The notes under the pieces are model-generated. The model had not been told where the DNA came from, did not search any database, and worked only from the letters and a program-made list of their open reading frames with translations. A DNA stretch of 64,000 bases from Sutcliffiella horikoshii (GTDB lineage Bacteria > Bacillota > Bacilli > Bacillales > Bacillaceae_I), in NCBI RefSeq assembly GCF_002157855.1, contig NZ_CP020880.1, positions 3,472,001 to 3,536,000 on the forward strand, written 5' to 3'. A program made the translations under genes and the position numbers. Shown one piece after another: positions 35,406 to 44,750 of this stretch (its first letter is position 1; each line of letters begins with the position of its first letter).

Positions 35406-35447
35406 AAAAAGCTGGCAAAACCGTATCCGGTTCTGCCAGCTTTTTTA
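35406..35447. terminator. Bidirectional terminator between mrpG and yugJ
   Basis: Stem aaaaagctggcaaaaccg / cggttctgccagctttttt with one mismatch and a 5-nt loop. Confidence 0.88.
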
Positions 35448-35449
35448 TT

Positions 35450-36613
35450 TTATAAGGATGCTTTCAAAATGGAAGTGACATCTTCATGTGAAAGTGATTT
35501 AAAATTCCCTACGGTTCCTTGTGACATCACATGTTCAGCCATTTTATCGATATTTTTATCATCAATATCATAATCAGCTAAACGTGTAGGAGCGCCAAGG
35601 CTTGACCAGAATTCACGAAGTCTGCGAATGCCCTCTAAAGCTATTTCTTTGTCTGTAGAGCCATTATCTTGGACGCCAAACACCCTAACAGCCAATTGTT
35701 TAAATCGGCCTAGGTTCGCGTCCATGACATGCTCCATCCAATTCGGGAACAGGATAGCCAATCCACCTGCGTGCGGAATATCATAGATGGCAGAAACGGC
35801 ATGCTCAATGCCATGAGTAGCCCAATCCCCGCGATAGCCCATCTGCAACATACCATTAAGCGCGATGGTTCCATTGTAAAGAATCGTCTCTCGGTGCTCA
35901 TAGCTCTCCAGGTCTTCTAAAAGCTTGGGAGCCGTTTCCATCACAGTCGTTAGAACAGCCTCGCACATACGATCTTGTAGCGGGGTGTTTGTAGTCTGAT
36001 GGAAATACTGCTCTAACACATGTGACATCATATCAACAATCCCGTAAACCGTGTGATCTTTTGGCACTGAAAAGGTATTAACCGGGTCTAGAATGGAGAA
36101 TTTCGGAAACGTCACAGGACTGCCCCATCCGTATTTTTCATTCGTTTCCCAATTTGTAATAACAGATCCTGCATTCATTTCAGAGCCTGTTGCAGCAAGA
36201 GTCAATACTGTTCCAAATGGAAGAGCCTCTGTTGCAATTTGCTTTTTAAGTACAATATCCCAAACGTCACCATCATATTTGGCACCTGCAGCGATTGCTT
36301 TCGTACAATCAATTACACTGCCTCCACCAACAGCCAAAAGGAAGTCAATTTGATTTTCTTTACAAAGCTCGACACCTTTTCTCACTGTAGATAATCTCGG
36401 GTTAGGTTCCACCCCAGCAAGCTCCGTAACCGTTGCCCCTGCTTTATGTAAAGTGTTAATCACATCATCATAAAGCCCCCTTCTCTTAATACTTCCTCCA
36501 CCATAAACAAGGAGAACGTTCTTACCGTAAGCTTCCATTTCCTGTGGCAACGTTTCTAGTTGCCCTTTGCCGAATATTAGTTTTGTTGGATTATAAAAAG
36601 TAAAATTATCCAT
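35450..36613 (-). CDS. yugJ: Iron-containing NAD(P)H-dependent alcohol (butanol) dehydrogenase YugJ
   Basis: 387 residues, Fe-ADH family. Nucleotide-binding [13 protein letters not shown]; metal-binding Asp in [15 protein letters not shown] and the His residues of [20 protein letters not shown]. These fit BdhA/YugJ-type dehydrogenases acting on butyraldehyde and similar substrates. Its place beside yuzA and mrp supports the name. RBS gggagg, ATG 36613. Confidence 0.9.
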   Translation of the reverse strand: MDNFTFYNPTKLIFGKGQLETLPQEMEAYGKNVLLVYGGGSIKRRGLYDDVINTLHKAGATVTELAGVEPNPRLSTVRKGVELCKENQIDFLLAVGGGSVIDCTKAIAAGAKYDGDVWDIVLKKQIATEALPFGTVLTLAATGSEMNAGSVITNWETNEKYGWGSPVTFPKFSILDPVNTFSVPKDHTVYGIVDMMSHVLEQYFHQTTNTPLQDRMCEAVLTTVMETAPKLLEDLESYEHRETILYNGTIALNGMLQMGYRGDWATHGIEHAVSAIYDIPHAGGLAILFPNWMEHVMDANLGRFKQLAVRVFGVQDNGSTDKEIALEGIRRLREFWSSLGAPTRLADYDIDDKNIDKMAEHVMSQGTVGNFKSLSHEDVTSILKASL

Positions 36614-36795
36614 TACTATTACCTCCCTTTTGCCATGATTATGGATTATTTCCTCCTTGCATGCAAAGAATTAGCTTCAAGGATGAGACTGCCCATTTTT
36701 ATCATGCTTCTACAAAAAAAATTTATAATGAATAATTTCTGTCCAGTTACAAAATATATGGGGGAAAGCACTTATATTCTCAAGGAGGGAATGTT

Positions 36796-37029
36796 ATGAG
36801 TACTATTCAACGTATCGCACTAGTACTGACTATTGTCGGAGCTATTAACTGGGGATTGATTGGTTTCTTCCAATTCGATCTTGTAGCAGCTATTTTTGGC
36901 GGCCAAAGCGCAGCCTTATCCCGTATCATATACGGTCTGGTTGGAATCGCCGGACTAATCAACCTTGGACTTCTTTTCGTCCCATCTGAGCAGCACGAAA
37001 GAGAAGTAGAACCAAGAACAACTCGATAA
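36796..37029 (+). CDS. yuzA: DUF378 small membrane protein YuzA
   Basis: 77 residues, two membrane segments. The pattern RIALVLTIVGAINWGLIGFF then LSRIIYGLVGIAGL is diagnostic for DUF378. RBS aaggaggg; own terminator. Function unknown. Confidence 0.9.
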   Translation: MSTIQRIALVLTIVGAINWGLIGFFQFDLVAAIFGGQSAALSRIIYGLVGIAGLINLGLLFVPSEQHEREVEPRTTR

Positions 37030-37035
37030 ACCCAC

Positions 37036-37070
37036 AAAAACCGCCTCTTAAGCAGGGCGGTTTTCATTTT
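37036..37070 (+). terminator. Intrinsic terminator of yuzA
   Basis: Stem aaaaaccgcc / ggcggttttc with following T-rich tract. Confidence 0.85.
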
Positions 37071-37100
37071 TTTCAGTAAATTTGTGGCGCAGGTGAATGG

Positions 37101-37205
37101 ATTGTTACTTTTCGGAGGTTGATTGTAACTAATTTGCTGGTCATTGTAACTAATTTGACGTTTATTGTAACTTTTTTATAGATTATTGTGATAATTCGAC
37201 AATCG
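37101..37205. repeat. 21-bp tandem repeat array at a convergent boundary
   Basis: Five units in exact 21-bp register (start attg at 37101, 37122, 37143, 37164 and 37185). Units 2 and 3 share attgtaactaatttg; the others are diverged. It lies between yuzA and yugI, next to RE5. The minus strand can be read as a 7-residue repeat (KLVTINx) but no ribosome site supports translation. Confidence 0.85.
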
Positions 37206-37234
37206 AAAGAAATTTTAGTTGTTTGGTAATCCGC

Positions 37235-37346
37235 AGCTGTTCCTTTCCGCAAATGGCTTTGCTTGAGCGTTCTCACTTCGTTGTGGGGTCTCAATCTACC
37301 GTTACTCCCCCGCTGGAGTCTCCGCCATTTGCTCCAATCCACAGCT
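37235..37346. repeat. RE5, shortened palindromic element
   Basis: 112 bp, same orientation as RE2 and RE4, lacking part of the ttcctaggggcggtgc region. Ends agctgt / acagct. Faces RE6 across 72 bp. Confidence 0.8.
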
Positions 37347-37418
37347 AGAAATGGCGTAAGAGTAATGTTATTGGTTTATCAGTAACTCGTTGGATACTTA
37401 GATGAATGAAGTCACCTT

Positions 37419-37545
37419 GTTGATTGGAGTGGAAGGCGCGTAGACGCCTCGGGAGGAAGGGACAGGTGAGACACCACAGGCTGCAAGCCGAGGAGGCTCA
37501 CGGACCGCCCTCAGGCAAGCGAAGCGCTTGGAACGGAGATCAACA
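37419..37545. repeat. RE6, palindromic intergenic element
   Basis: 127 bp, same orientation as RE1 and RE3, 33 bp beyond the yugI terminator. Apical stem ggct-gca-agcc is perfect but different in sequence from that of RE3 (compensatory changes). Confidence 0.85.
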
Positions 37546-37576
37546 GTGTAGCATCTACCTCCTGATTTCCATAAAA

Positions 37577-37602
37577 AAAGACACCCCTCACAGGATGTCT
37601 CT
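37577..37602 (-). terminator. Intrinsic terminator of yugI
   Basis: Stem agacacccct / aggatgtct with a short loop, then seven T on the minus strand. Confidence 0.82.
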
Positions 37603-37617
37603 CTCACTTAATCAAGA

Positions 37618-38025
37618 TTACTTCTTGATTAGGTCGTTACGGTTGGATTGCTCGATCCACTCTTCTAGTTTGTCTTTAAGCGTGTTGAAACCGCCAGGAG
37701 CTGCTTCTGTGTGGTTTTTCACTACAGTAGCTTGACGCTTCTTAGGCTTTCTTGGTGCAGCTGCTGGAGCTTCAGCAGGAGCTTCTTGAGTAGCTTTGAT
37801 GGACAAGCTGATTTTGTTAGACTTTTCGTCAACAGAAAGAACCTTTACTTGAACCTCATCGCCCATTTTCAAATGTTCGTTTACATCTTTCACATAACCG
37901 TGCGTAATTTCAGAAATATGAACAAGACCTTGAGTTTCTTCGTCAAGCGCAACGAACGCTCCGTAAGGTTGAATACCCGTTACTTTCCCAGTTAATACAC
38001 TTCCAATTTCGAATTTATCAGACAT
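37618..38025 (-). CDS. yugI: S1-domain general stress protein 13 (YugI)
   Basis: 135 residues from ATG 38025 (taggag upstream). One S1 RNA-binding domain (IGSVLTGKVTGIQPYGAFVALDEETQGLVHISEI, KVLSVDEKSNKISLSI) then an Ala/Pro-Lys linker and a short tail. Matches B. subtilis GSP13 in domain, size and locus. It associates with ribosomes in B. subtilis. Confidence 0.93.
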   Translation of the reverse strand: MSDKFEIGSVLTGKVTGIQPYGAFVALDEETQGLVHISEITHGYVKDVNEHLKMGDEVQVKVLSVDEKSNKISLSIKATQEAPAEAPAAAPRKPKKRQATVVKNHTEAAPGGFNTLKDKLEEWIEQSNRNDLIKK

Positions 38026-38314
38026 GAAAACACTCCTAAATAATTTAATTTTTATACACATTGAACGCAATAAAAGATTATACCACAAATTCGATATTTA
38101 ATCAAAAATACTTTTCTTGCTTACTTGGAGTCCTTTTTATTATTTGTGCATTTTGTTGCTAATATCCTCTGAATTTAGAAAATAACCTTATGTTCATGAA
38201 TTACTTAAAAACTATATAAACTAATAAAGAAAGAGTAATAATATGTTCAAACTTTCTCTAGATTAAACATGGTATGATAAAAGTAAGAAATTGCTTACAT
38301 TGGAGGTTATCGGA

Positions 38315-38677
38315 ATGAGAAATATTGGGGAAAACATCCGCTTTTATCGGGAACGGGCAAAAATGACGGCAGCCGAGCTTGCCTTGAAGATCCGTGTCGG
38401 AACCGGCACCATTGAAAAATATGAATCCGGTTTACAAACACCTGACATGCAGACCATTCTTAAGATTTCAACGGTTTTAGATGTACCTGCTTCCGAACTG
38501 TTAGAATCCTTTACTTCCAAGAATTCTACAGGTCTAGATCCGGAACTGGAGGAATTGATTAAAGAAGTAGGGATAAAAAGAGCCAAGTTAATTCTCAGGA
38601 AAGCTAAAGATTACACAGATGAAGACTTCTTAAATGTAATGCAAATATTGTACGAAAAAAAATATAGCACTCAATAA
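38315..38677 (+). CDS. XRE-family transcriptional regulator
   Basis: 120 residues from ATG 38315 (ggagg 8 nt upstream). N-terminal Xre helix-turn-helix (IGENIRFYRERAKMTAAELALKI, TIEKYESGLQTPDMQTILKIS), then a C-terminal helical part (LEELIKEVGIKRAKLILRKA). Target unknown. It stands between yugI and yugH, a position without an equivalent that I recall in B. subtilis. Confidence 0.88.
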   Translation: MRNIGENIRFYRERAKMTAAELALKIRVGTGTIEKYESGLQTPDMQTILKISTVLDVPASELLESFTSKNSTGLDPELEELIKEVGIKRAKLILRKAKDYTDEDFLNVMQILYEKKYSTQ

Positions 38678-38762
38678 AGAATTTTCTAAAAATCAGGTTT
38701 TAAAAATAAAAATCATGGGAATACTTATACCATCAAGGCTTTCTAGTATTCCCCCTTTTGTT

Positions 38763-38797
38763 AGGACCAAATCCACGCTGGATTTGGTCCCTTTTTT
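38763..38797. terminator. Bidirectional intrinsic terminator
   Basis: An 11-bp perfect stem (ggaccaaatcc / ggatttggtcc), loop acgct, then six T; between the convergent XRE and yugH genes. Confidence 0.9.
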
Positions 38798-38800
38798 ATT

Positions 38801-39961
38801 CTACCGAAATTGTTTTACAAACCGCTCCATCCTTTTTATCGCTTCCTGTAATTGTTCCAATGACGAAGCGTAGGAGCATCTAACATATCCTTCTCCACTT
38901 TCTCCGAACACATTTCCGGGTACGACCGCCACCTTTTCCTCTAACAATAATCTTTCTGCGAATTCTTGTGAGCTAAGTCCGGTCTCTTTTACAGAAGGAA
39001 AAGCATAAAACGCTCCTCCAGGATTATGACAGTCCAGCCCTATCTCGTTCAGTGAAGCCACAAAATAATTCCGTCTTCTGCGATAGCTTTTTTTCATTGC
39101 TTCAATATCTTGACGACCATTCTTTAGCGCTTCAATCGCACCATACTGTGCCATGGTAGAAGCGCACATCATGGCATACTGATGGATTTTGAGCATCGCT
39201 TCTATAATGTCCGTCGGGCCGGCTACAAAACCCAAGCGCCACCCCGTCATGGCAAATCCTTTTGAAAAACCAGAAATCAGGATGGTTCTTTCCTTCATTC
39301 CAGGAAGAGTCGCAAAGCTTGTAAACTTCTCGTCAAAACTTAGCTCTGCATAAATTTCATCCGACAAAACCAACAAGTCATGTTTTTCTACAAGACGACT
39401 CACTTGGATGAGTTCTTCCTTTGAGAGCATGGTACCTGTCGGGTTGTTTGGAAAACACAGAAGTATCGCTTTCGTTCTCTCTGTAATGGCGCTTTCCAAT
39501 ACATCAAAGTCGATGCTGAACCCTCTCTGTGCATCTGCTCCCACTTTAACAGCAGTACCACCAACCAGTTCAATAAGGGGAGCATAGGAAACGAAGCACG
39601 GTTCAATCACTATCACTTCATCACCTGGGTCCACAATTGCACGGATGGAGAGATCCAACGCCTGGCTTGCCCCCACTGTGACAATCACGTCGGTTTCCGG
39701 TCTATACTCTACTTCAAATTGCTCTACTAAGTAGCGGCTAATTTCTTTTCTTAATTCAAGCAACCCTGCATTTGCTGTATAAGATGTATGACCATTATGT
39801 AAAGAAGCAATGCAAGCTTCCCTCACTCCCCATGATGTGACGAAGTCCGGTTCGCCCACCCCTAAGGAAATCACACCTTCCATATTCGCAGCTAAATCAA
39901 AGAAACGGCGAATTCCAGAAGGCTGAAGCTGTTGTACATGTTGCGCTACTCTGTTTCTCAT
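38801..39961 (-). CDS. yugH: Class I/II aminotransferase YugH
   Basis: 386 residues, fold-type I PLP enzyme. SLGVGEPDFVTSWGVREA, CFPNNPTGTMLSKEE, LSDEIYAEL and the PLP lysine in LISGFSKGFAMTGWRLGF. Close to PatA/YugH aminotransferases that act on aromatic or other amino acids. It overlaps the Lrp-type regulator yugG by 4 bp. Confidence 0.92.
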   Translation of the reverse strand: MRNRVAQHVQQLQPSGIRRFFDLAANMEGVISLGVGEPDFVTSWGVREACIASLHNGHTSYTANAGLLELRKEISRYLVEQFEVEYRPETDVIVTVGASQALDLSIRAIVDPGDEVIVIEPCFVSYAPLIELVGGTAVKVGADAQRGFSIDFDVLESAITERTKAILLCFPNNPTGTMLSKEELIQVSRLVEKHDLLVLSDEIYAELSFDEKFTSFATLPGMKERTILISGFSKGFAMTGWRLGFVAGPTDIIEAMLKIHQYAMMCASTMAQYGAIEALKNGRQDIEAMKKSYRRRRNYFVASLNEIGLDCHNPGGAFYAFPSVKETGLSSQEFAERLLLEEKVAVVPGNVFGESGEGYVRCSYASSLEQLQEAIKRMERFVKQFR

Positions 39962-40458
39962 GGGGACACCACAATTCGGCGATCATCTTCTCCCTGATCA
40001 AAGATGGTTCCATCATGCTTATATTTCTTTAAAATAAAATGGGTGGTCGTAGAGATTACCGAGTCCAGTGTGGAAAGCTTTTCAGATACAAAATTTGCAA
40101 CCTGAGAGAGAGATTTTCCTTCAATTACGACTGATAAGTCATACGCTCCCGACATTAAATATACAGATTTGACTTCAGGGAACCGATAAATATTTTTAGC
40201 TATCTCATCGAAACCTACTTCACGCTTTGGTGTCACCTTCACATCAATCATTGCGGTCACACCTTCAAAATTGTCGACTTTTCGCCAATCAATCACCGCC
40301 CCATATTCAACGATGATTCGCTTTTCTTCCAATCTTTGCAGCATATTTTCTGTTTCCACTTCGGTCAGTTCGACCATTTTGGAAAGTACATCTATATTCA
40401 TTCTTCCGTTTTCTTCAATAATCTGCAGCAAGTCCAGTTCTTTTTCCGTTAATTGCAT
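39958..40458 (-). CDS. yugG: Lrp/AsnC-family regulator YugG
   Basis: 166 residues: N-terminal winged HTH (KELDLLQIIEENGRMNIDVLSKMVEL) and a C-terminal RAM ligand-binding domain (GVTAMIDVKVTPKREVGFDEIAKNI, MSGAYDLSVVIEG). It is transcribed with yugH (ATGA overlap) and likely senses an amino acid and controls the aminotransferase gene. Confidence 0.92.
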   Translation of the reverse strand: MQLTEKELDLLQIIEENGRMNIDVLSKMVELTEVETENMLQRLEEKRIIVEYGAVIDWRKVDNFEGVTAMIDVKVTPKREVGFDEIAKNIYRFPEVKSVYLMSGAYDLSVVIEGKSLSQVANFVSEKLSTLDSVISTTTHFILKKYKHDGTIFDQGEDDRRIVVSP

Positions 40459-40623
40459 ACGCTCATCCCAACTCCTTCATATAAACATTGACTCATTATA
40501 GCAAATATTCCACCTTAATGTATTACGATTATTTTACAGAACACATTCAAAAAAATACACAGGTTTGAAATAGCAAAGAGAGGATAAAATACCTATAACT
40601 ATTCAAACTCAGGAGGGAAAGAG

Positions 40624-41463
40624 ATGCAAACCAATCAATTTACGACCAGTATTGCAGGAATCAATGTGTTTTATGAATTTCACCATGACTCTAACTCTCC
40701 CTTAATTCATAAACCGACACTTGTCCTGATCCATGGGTTTCTTTCTTCCTCGTTCAGTTTTCGTCGCTTGATTCCACTGCTGACAAAAGAATATACCGTA
40801 CTCGCCATTGACCTGCCGCCATTTGGTAAAAGTGGGAAATCCAAAAATTTTGTTTATTCTTATGAAAATATGGCGAAAGTGGTGATTGCCCTTCTCGAAA
40901 AGCTGGGAATAAGCCGAACAGTTTTAATAGGTCATTCAATGGGTGGACAGATTTCCTTAAATATCAGCAAGCAAAAACCCGAACTCGTAGAAAAAGTCGT
41001 CCTTTTGTGCAGTTCAGGTTATTTAAAAAGGATGAGCCGTTCCATCATTTACTCATCGCGGATTCCATATTTCTATGTTTGGTTGAAATATTGGCTGGCA
41101 AGACAAGGCCCTATCCAGAATTTATTGAACGTGGTATATGATCACTCATTAATTGATGATGAGATGATTGCAGGATACACGGAGCCTTTTTATGATGATC
41201 AAATATTCGTTGCCTTGACTAGGATGATCCGAGATCGTGAAGGTGATCTCGCTGCAGAGATTTTAAGGAAGATTGAAACACCGAGTCTTTTGATATGGGG
41301 GGAAGAAGATAAAGTTGTTCCTCTAGAGGTCGGAAAGAGACTCCATAGAGATTTGCCAAATTCCAGGTTGATTACCTATAAAAAAACGGGACATCTTCTA
41401 CCTGAGGAAAAGCCGCAAGATGTGCATGATAACATTCTGGACTTTCTGCAAACTTCACCATAA
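40624..41463 (+). CDS. yugF: Alpha/beta hydrolase YugF
   Basis: 279 residues. Oxyanion-hole LIHGFLSS, nucleophile Ser in GHSMGGQIS, Asp in WGEEDKVVPL and His in KKTGHLLPEE. Matches YugF by locus and sequence. Substrate unknown. RBS gggagg-like ggaggg upstream of ATG; own terminator. Confidence 0.9.
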   Translation: MQTNQFTTSIAGINVFYEFHHDSNSPLIHKPTLVLIHGFLSSSFSFRRLIPLLTKEYTVLAIDLPPFGKSGKSKNFVYSYENMAKVVIALLEKLGISRTVLIGHSMGGQISLNISKQKPELVEKVVLLCSSGYLKRMSRSIIYSSRIPYFYVWLKYWLARQGPIQNLLNVVYDHSLIDDEMIAGYTEPFYDDQIFVALTRMIRDREGDLAAEILRKIETPSLLIWGEEDKVVPLEVGKRLHRDLPNSRLITYKKTGHLLPEEKPQDVHDNILDFLQTSP

Positions 41464-41502
41464 AAAAAGGAGAAAAGCTCTCAATGGCTTTTCTCCTTTT
41501 TA
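41463..41502 (+). terminator. Intrinsic terminator of yugF
   Basis: Stem aaaaaggagaaaag / cttttctcctttt with an 11-nt loop; also A-rich on the other strand. Confidence 0.87.
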
Positions 41503-41544
41503 TGACGAAGCTACCTTTCAAGACAATTATGATTCCATGGCGTA

Positions 41545-41808
41545 TTATAGAGAACAAGAATCTTCTTCATTTTTTATTACCATTAGTTCTTTTGCTTTGT
41601 CCATGCAATTGGATAAAGGAATAAACTGTTCAAAAGAGAATTCATAAATAGCTTGAATTTTCTTTGCTAATTTCTCTATATCATCAAGTTCATGTACAGC
41701 TTGAACTACATCCACACATTCCGTATCATAGGCATCAACACCATACCCAAGTGGATCCCATTGCAATAAGTTTTCCATTAACCTAACATTTACACTGGCT
41801 TTTATCAC
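41545..41808 (-). CDS. yugE: DUF1871 protein YugE
   Basis: 87 residues, helical. LQWDPLGYGVDAYDTECVDVVQAV is the DUF1871 signature. GTG start with aaggtga upstream. Same place as B. subtilis yugE, between yugF and patB. Function unknown. Confidence 0.88.
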   Translation of the reverse strand: MIKASVNVRLMENLLQWDPLGYGVDAYDTECVDVVQAVHELDDIEKLAKKIQAIYEFSFEQFIPLSNCMDKAKELMVIKNEEDSCSL

Positions 41809-41912
41809 GATACTTTCACCTTACTTTCAAGAACATTTACTGCATATTATACCTTGTTTTCACCAAATTGTTTAGCAGACTTGATTCAAACGATTGGAGG
41901 CGGCGAACACTT

Positions 41913-43082
41913 ATGAAATCCTATGACTTCAATGAAATTATTAATAGAAAAAATACTTCCAGCGTTAAATGGGATGAAACTGCCCGTGTTTTCGGAAGCA
42001 GTGATGTATTGCCGATGTGGGTGGCAGATATGGATTTCAAGGCACCCCAGGAAGTAACCAAAGCAATTATAGAGAAGGCAGAGCATGGAATCTACGGCTA
42101 CACGGCCATTTCCACCTCCGTCCATGATGCCGTTACAAGCTGGTTTCAAAAACAACACGGCTGGGAGCTAAAACAAGAGTGGCTCACTTATATTTCAGGT
42201 GTGGTTCCAGCACTGAGCGCAACCATCCAAACCTTTTCAAATCCAGGTGACAAGATCATTGTTTTTTCCCCTGTCTATTACCCTTTTTATGACATGGTTA
42301 CATATAATGATCGTAAACTGATTACTAGTCCGATGGAATATAGAAATGGCCGTTATTATATGGATCTTCAGGATTTTGAGGCGAAACTAGATGGCGATGT
42401 GAAACTCCTTTTATTATGTAACCCGCATAACCCAGGTGGAACAGTATGGACTCGGGAGGAATTAGAGCAACTTGGTAAAATCTGTGTAAAGCACAATATA
42501 ATCATAGTCTCTGATGACATACATGCTGATCTTGTATTCAACAATTACACGTATTATCCTCTTGCATCAATTTCTGAGGACATTGCCATGCAGACCGTTA
42601 CTTGTATTGCTCCGACCAAGACCTTTAACATGGCCGGATTACAGGCTGCCGCAATGATCACTTCCAACCAAGCTCTCCGTGAGAAACTGGAGTTTTTCTT
42701 GAAAAAGCAGGGCCATTTTTTATTGAACATGCTGGGTGTTTCAGCAATGGAAGCTGCATACAAGCATGGGGAGCAGTGGCTTGACGAAGTGTTGAGTTAT
42801 ATAGAAGACAACATGGATTACGCAGTGGAATATATTCAGAAAGAGATTCCTGGTGTTGAGGCAAGCAAGCCGGAAGGTACTTACCTGCTCTGGATTGATT
42901 GCAGGAAGTTGGGATTAGGAGAAGAAGAATTAAAGCGGCTCCTCCTTCATAAAGGAAAGCTAGCCCTTGAGTCCGGTAGCAAGTTCGGAAAAGAAGGAAC
43001 CGGCTTCGTTCGGATGAATGTCGCCTGCACAAAAGCCACCCTACAAGAAGGCCTCCAAAGGTTAAAAACCGCTCTAAGGTAA
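41913..43082 (+). CDS. patB: PatB-type cystathionine beta-lyase/aminotransferase
   Basis: 389 residues from ATG 41913 (ggaggcgg upstream). MalY/PatB family: MWVADMDFKAPQEV, CNPHNPGGTVWTREEL, SDDIHADLV and the PLP lysine in APTKTFNMAGLQAA. It cleaves C-S bonds of cystathionine and related compounds. In B. subtilis it is followed by kinB; here element RE7 and other genes follow. Confidence 0.92.
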   Translation: MKSYDFNEIINRKNTSSVKWDETARVFGSSDVLPMWVADMDFKAPQEVTKAIIEKAEHGIYGYTAISTSVHDAVTSWFQKQHGWELKQEWLTYISGVVPALSATIQTFSNPGDKIIVFSPVYYPFYDMVTYNDRKLITSPMEYRNGRYYMDLQDFEAKLDGDVKLLLLCNPHNPGGTVWTREELEQLGKICVKHNIIIVSDDIHADLVFNNYTYYPLASISEDIAMQTVTCIAPTKTFNMAGLQAAAMITSNQALREKLEFFLKKQGHFLLNMLGVSAMEAAYKHGEQWLDEVLSYIEDNMDYAVEYIQKEIPGVEASKPEGTYLLWIDCRKLGLGEEELKRLLLHKGKLALESGSKFGKEGTGFVRMNVACTKATLQEGLQRLKTALR

Positions 43083-43108
43083 GAGGATATAAAGATGAAG
43101 AATACCTA

Positions 43109-43236
43109 GCTGATGATTGGAGCAAAAGGCGAAGACTTCAGCGGGGAAGTAGCGACATTTGATGAGACCTCGCAACGAAGTGATGAGGCTCAAGGTCGCC
43201 CCGCGGAAAGCGAAGCCGTTTGCGGAAATTATCAGC
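43109..43236. repeat. RE7, palindromic intergenic element
   Basis: 128 bp, orientation as RE1. Ends gctgatgatt / aattatcagc (one mismatch). Core gatgagacctcgcaacgaag ... gatgaggctcaa. It lies 20 bp beyond the phosphatase-gene terminator. Confidence 0.8.
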
Positions 43237-43255
43237 GGTTTCACAGAAAAAATAA

Positions 43256-43285
43256 GGGTTATGCAGCACTCAGCTTGCATAACCC
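43256..43285 (-). terminator. Intrinsic terminator of the histidine-phosphatase gene
   Basis: A 10-bp perfect stem (gggttatgca / tgcataaccc) with a 10-nt loop, then TTATTTTTT on the minus strand. Confidence 0.87.
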
Positions 43286-43287
43286 GA

Positions 43288-43893
43288 TTACATATTGTAT
43301 AAGTGCTCTGAACAATTCAACGAAACAACAGACAATCCCTCATCATTTTTCCTTATAATATGCATCCCTGTATCTCCTGTCGGAAACCTAATGTTTGTAT
43401 GAACAGGTAATTGCAATAATGCTTTTAATAAATTGGATATGGTCCCCCCATGCGAAACAATAGCAATCCGCACAACAGCTGAACTTTCTGCTAAGATTTT
43501 GGATAAAGCCGTTTCAACTCTCATGCGAAATTCAATTTCAGATTCCCCGTTTTGAATTCTTTCATGAGGTTTTCTTCCACCCGGCGGCAATGGATACTTT
43601 GTTGCTGCCACTTCTCTAGGCAAGCCTGCCAAAACGCCATTGTTATATTCCATCAGACTTGGTTCCTTAATTAGCATGCAGCCCACTTCGTCGGCCAATA
43701 TGGATGCCGTTTCTTGGGCTCTTTTTAATGTACTTGTCCATATGATATCTGGAGGACAATGCTCGTTTAAACGGCAAGCCAACCTTTTTGCCTGCATCCT
43801 GCCAAGTTCCGTTAAGGGATAGTCGGCTCTCCCTTCATGAACTTGGAGAATATCTGCTTCTGATTGTCCATGCCTTATTAATAGTATCTCCAA
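43288..43893 (-). CDS. Histidine-phosphatase (phosphoglycerate-mutase-like) protein
   Basis: 201 residues. The RHG motif LIRHGQSEAD opens the protein, with further conserved TELGRMQAKRLA, SLMEYNNGVLAG and the second His in IVSHGGTISNLL. It belongs to the broad-specificity histidine phosphatases; substrate cannot be told. Start TTG with ggggg 8 nt upstream. It lies where kinB would be expected. Confidence 0.88.
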   Translation of the reverse strand: MEILLIRHGQSEADILQVHEGRADYPLTELGRMQAKRLACRLNEHCPPDIIWTSTLKRAQETASILADEVGCMLIKEPSLMEYNNGVLAGLPREVAATKYPLPPGGRKPHERIQNGESEIEFRMRVETALSKILAESSAVVRIAIVSHGGTISNLLKALLQLPVHTNIRFPTGDTGMHIIRKNDEGLSVVSLNCSEHLYNM

Positions 43894-44015
43894 AGATGCA
43901 ACCCCCTTTATCTATAAATTTAAAATTATCTCAAAACTATGAACTATGTCAATAAGATTACGAATATTTCTTTAACAATACAACGTAAACTTTCAAAGTT
44001 AATATGTAAATCATA

Positions 44016-44046
44016 AAAAAAGACACGCCTTGGTTAGGGTGTCTTT
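44016..44046 (-). terminator. Intrinsic terminator of the SodC-like gene
   Basis: Stem aaagacacgcc / gggtgtcttt with a 7-nt loop, then T7 on the minus strand. Confidence 0.85.
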
Positions 44047-44054
44047 GAGTGAAG

Positions 44055-44630
44055 TTATTCTTTCTCAGCTTCGTCCACTGGTTCTTCTACCGCTTCATTT
44101 TTTTCAGCAACTTCTTTGGTGATGACACCGCATGCTATTCTCTCTCCAGAGTCACCTGCAGGCTGAGTCATGCCGTCATCAATGTTTTCTGTGATAATAA
44201 TAGCTGTTCCATCCTTGCCAAACAAAGAGGTCTTTCCTTCTTCTAATGTCGCTTGAGGTGCCATTAATTCTGCGATGACCGTTCCGTCATCTTCCACGAT
44301 GATATTTGGCAAGTCTCCTACATGTGCTCCTTCAGGATGCATTAAGCCATGCTGTTTGTCATCAGGGTTGAAGTGATTGCCTGCCGTTTTAAAATCTGGT
44401 GCATCGCATAAACCTGTTTCATGAATATGTACCGCATGCTCTCCGGGAGGAAGCCCCTCGAGATTCAATTCAATCTTCACACCATTTGGATCTTCCGAAA
44501 CTTTTGCCACTCCAAGAGAGTCACCAGTACCATTAAATATCTCTACATCAAGTGCCGTAATCTTGCTCTCCATACAACCTGTTAGGATAAAGCATATTAG
44601 AAAAGTCAGGGGAAATATTTTAGCTCGCAT
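44055..44630 (-). CDS. SodC-like lipoprotein with incomplete copper site
   Basis: 191 residues. Signal peptide ends in lipobox ILTGC. Cu/Zn-SOD fold: HAVHIHE (two Cu His), GNHFNP (bridging His), KQHG and GAHVGDLPN (zinc His, His, Asp), and the guiding Arg in GERIACGVI. The fourth Cu ligand, His in the usual VIHxxxDD block, is Thr here (IIITENIDD). The B. subtilis paralogue YojM is also known to lack Cu ligands. So it may bind zinc but is unlikely to be a normal dismutase. The acidic C-terminal tail is unusual. Own terminator. Confidence 0.9.
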   Translation of the reverse strand: MRAKIFPLTFLICFILTGCMESKITALDVEIFNGTGDSLGVAKVSEDPNGVKIELNLEGLPPGEHAVHIHETGLCDAPDFKTAGNHFNPDDKQHGLMHPEGAHVGDLPNIIVEDDGTVIAELMAPQATLEEGKTSLFGKDGTAIIITENIDDGMTQPAGDSGERIACGVITKEVAEKNEAVEEPVDEAEKE

Positions 44631-44703
44631 AAACTAGTTGACCTCCAATTTGTCGTTTTCAAGAGTTTCCCCGAAATCGATTGGGAATATGTTTTTCTAT
44701 AAC

Positions 44704-44740
44704 AAAAAAGGCTCACTCACCAATTTTGGTGAATGAACCT
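44704..44740 (-). terminator. Intrinsic terminator of the small membrane-protein gene
   Basis: A 12-bp stem with one mismatch (ggctcactcacc / ggtgaatgaacc), loop aatttt, T6 on the minus strand. Confidence 0.85.
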
Positions 44741-44750
44741 CTACACTTTT

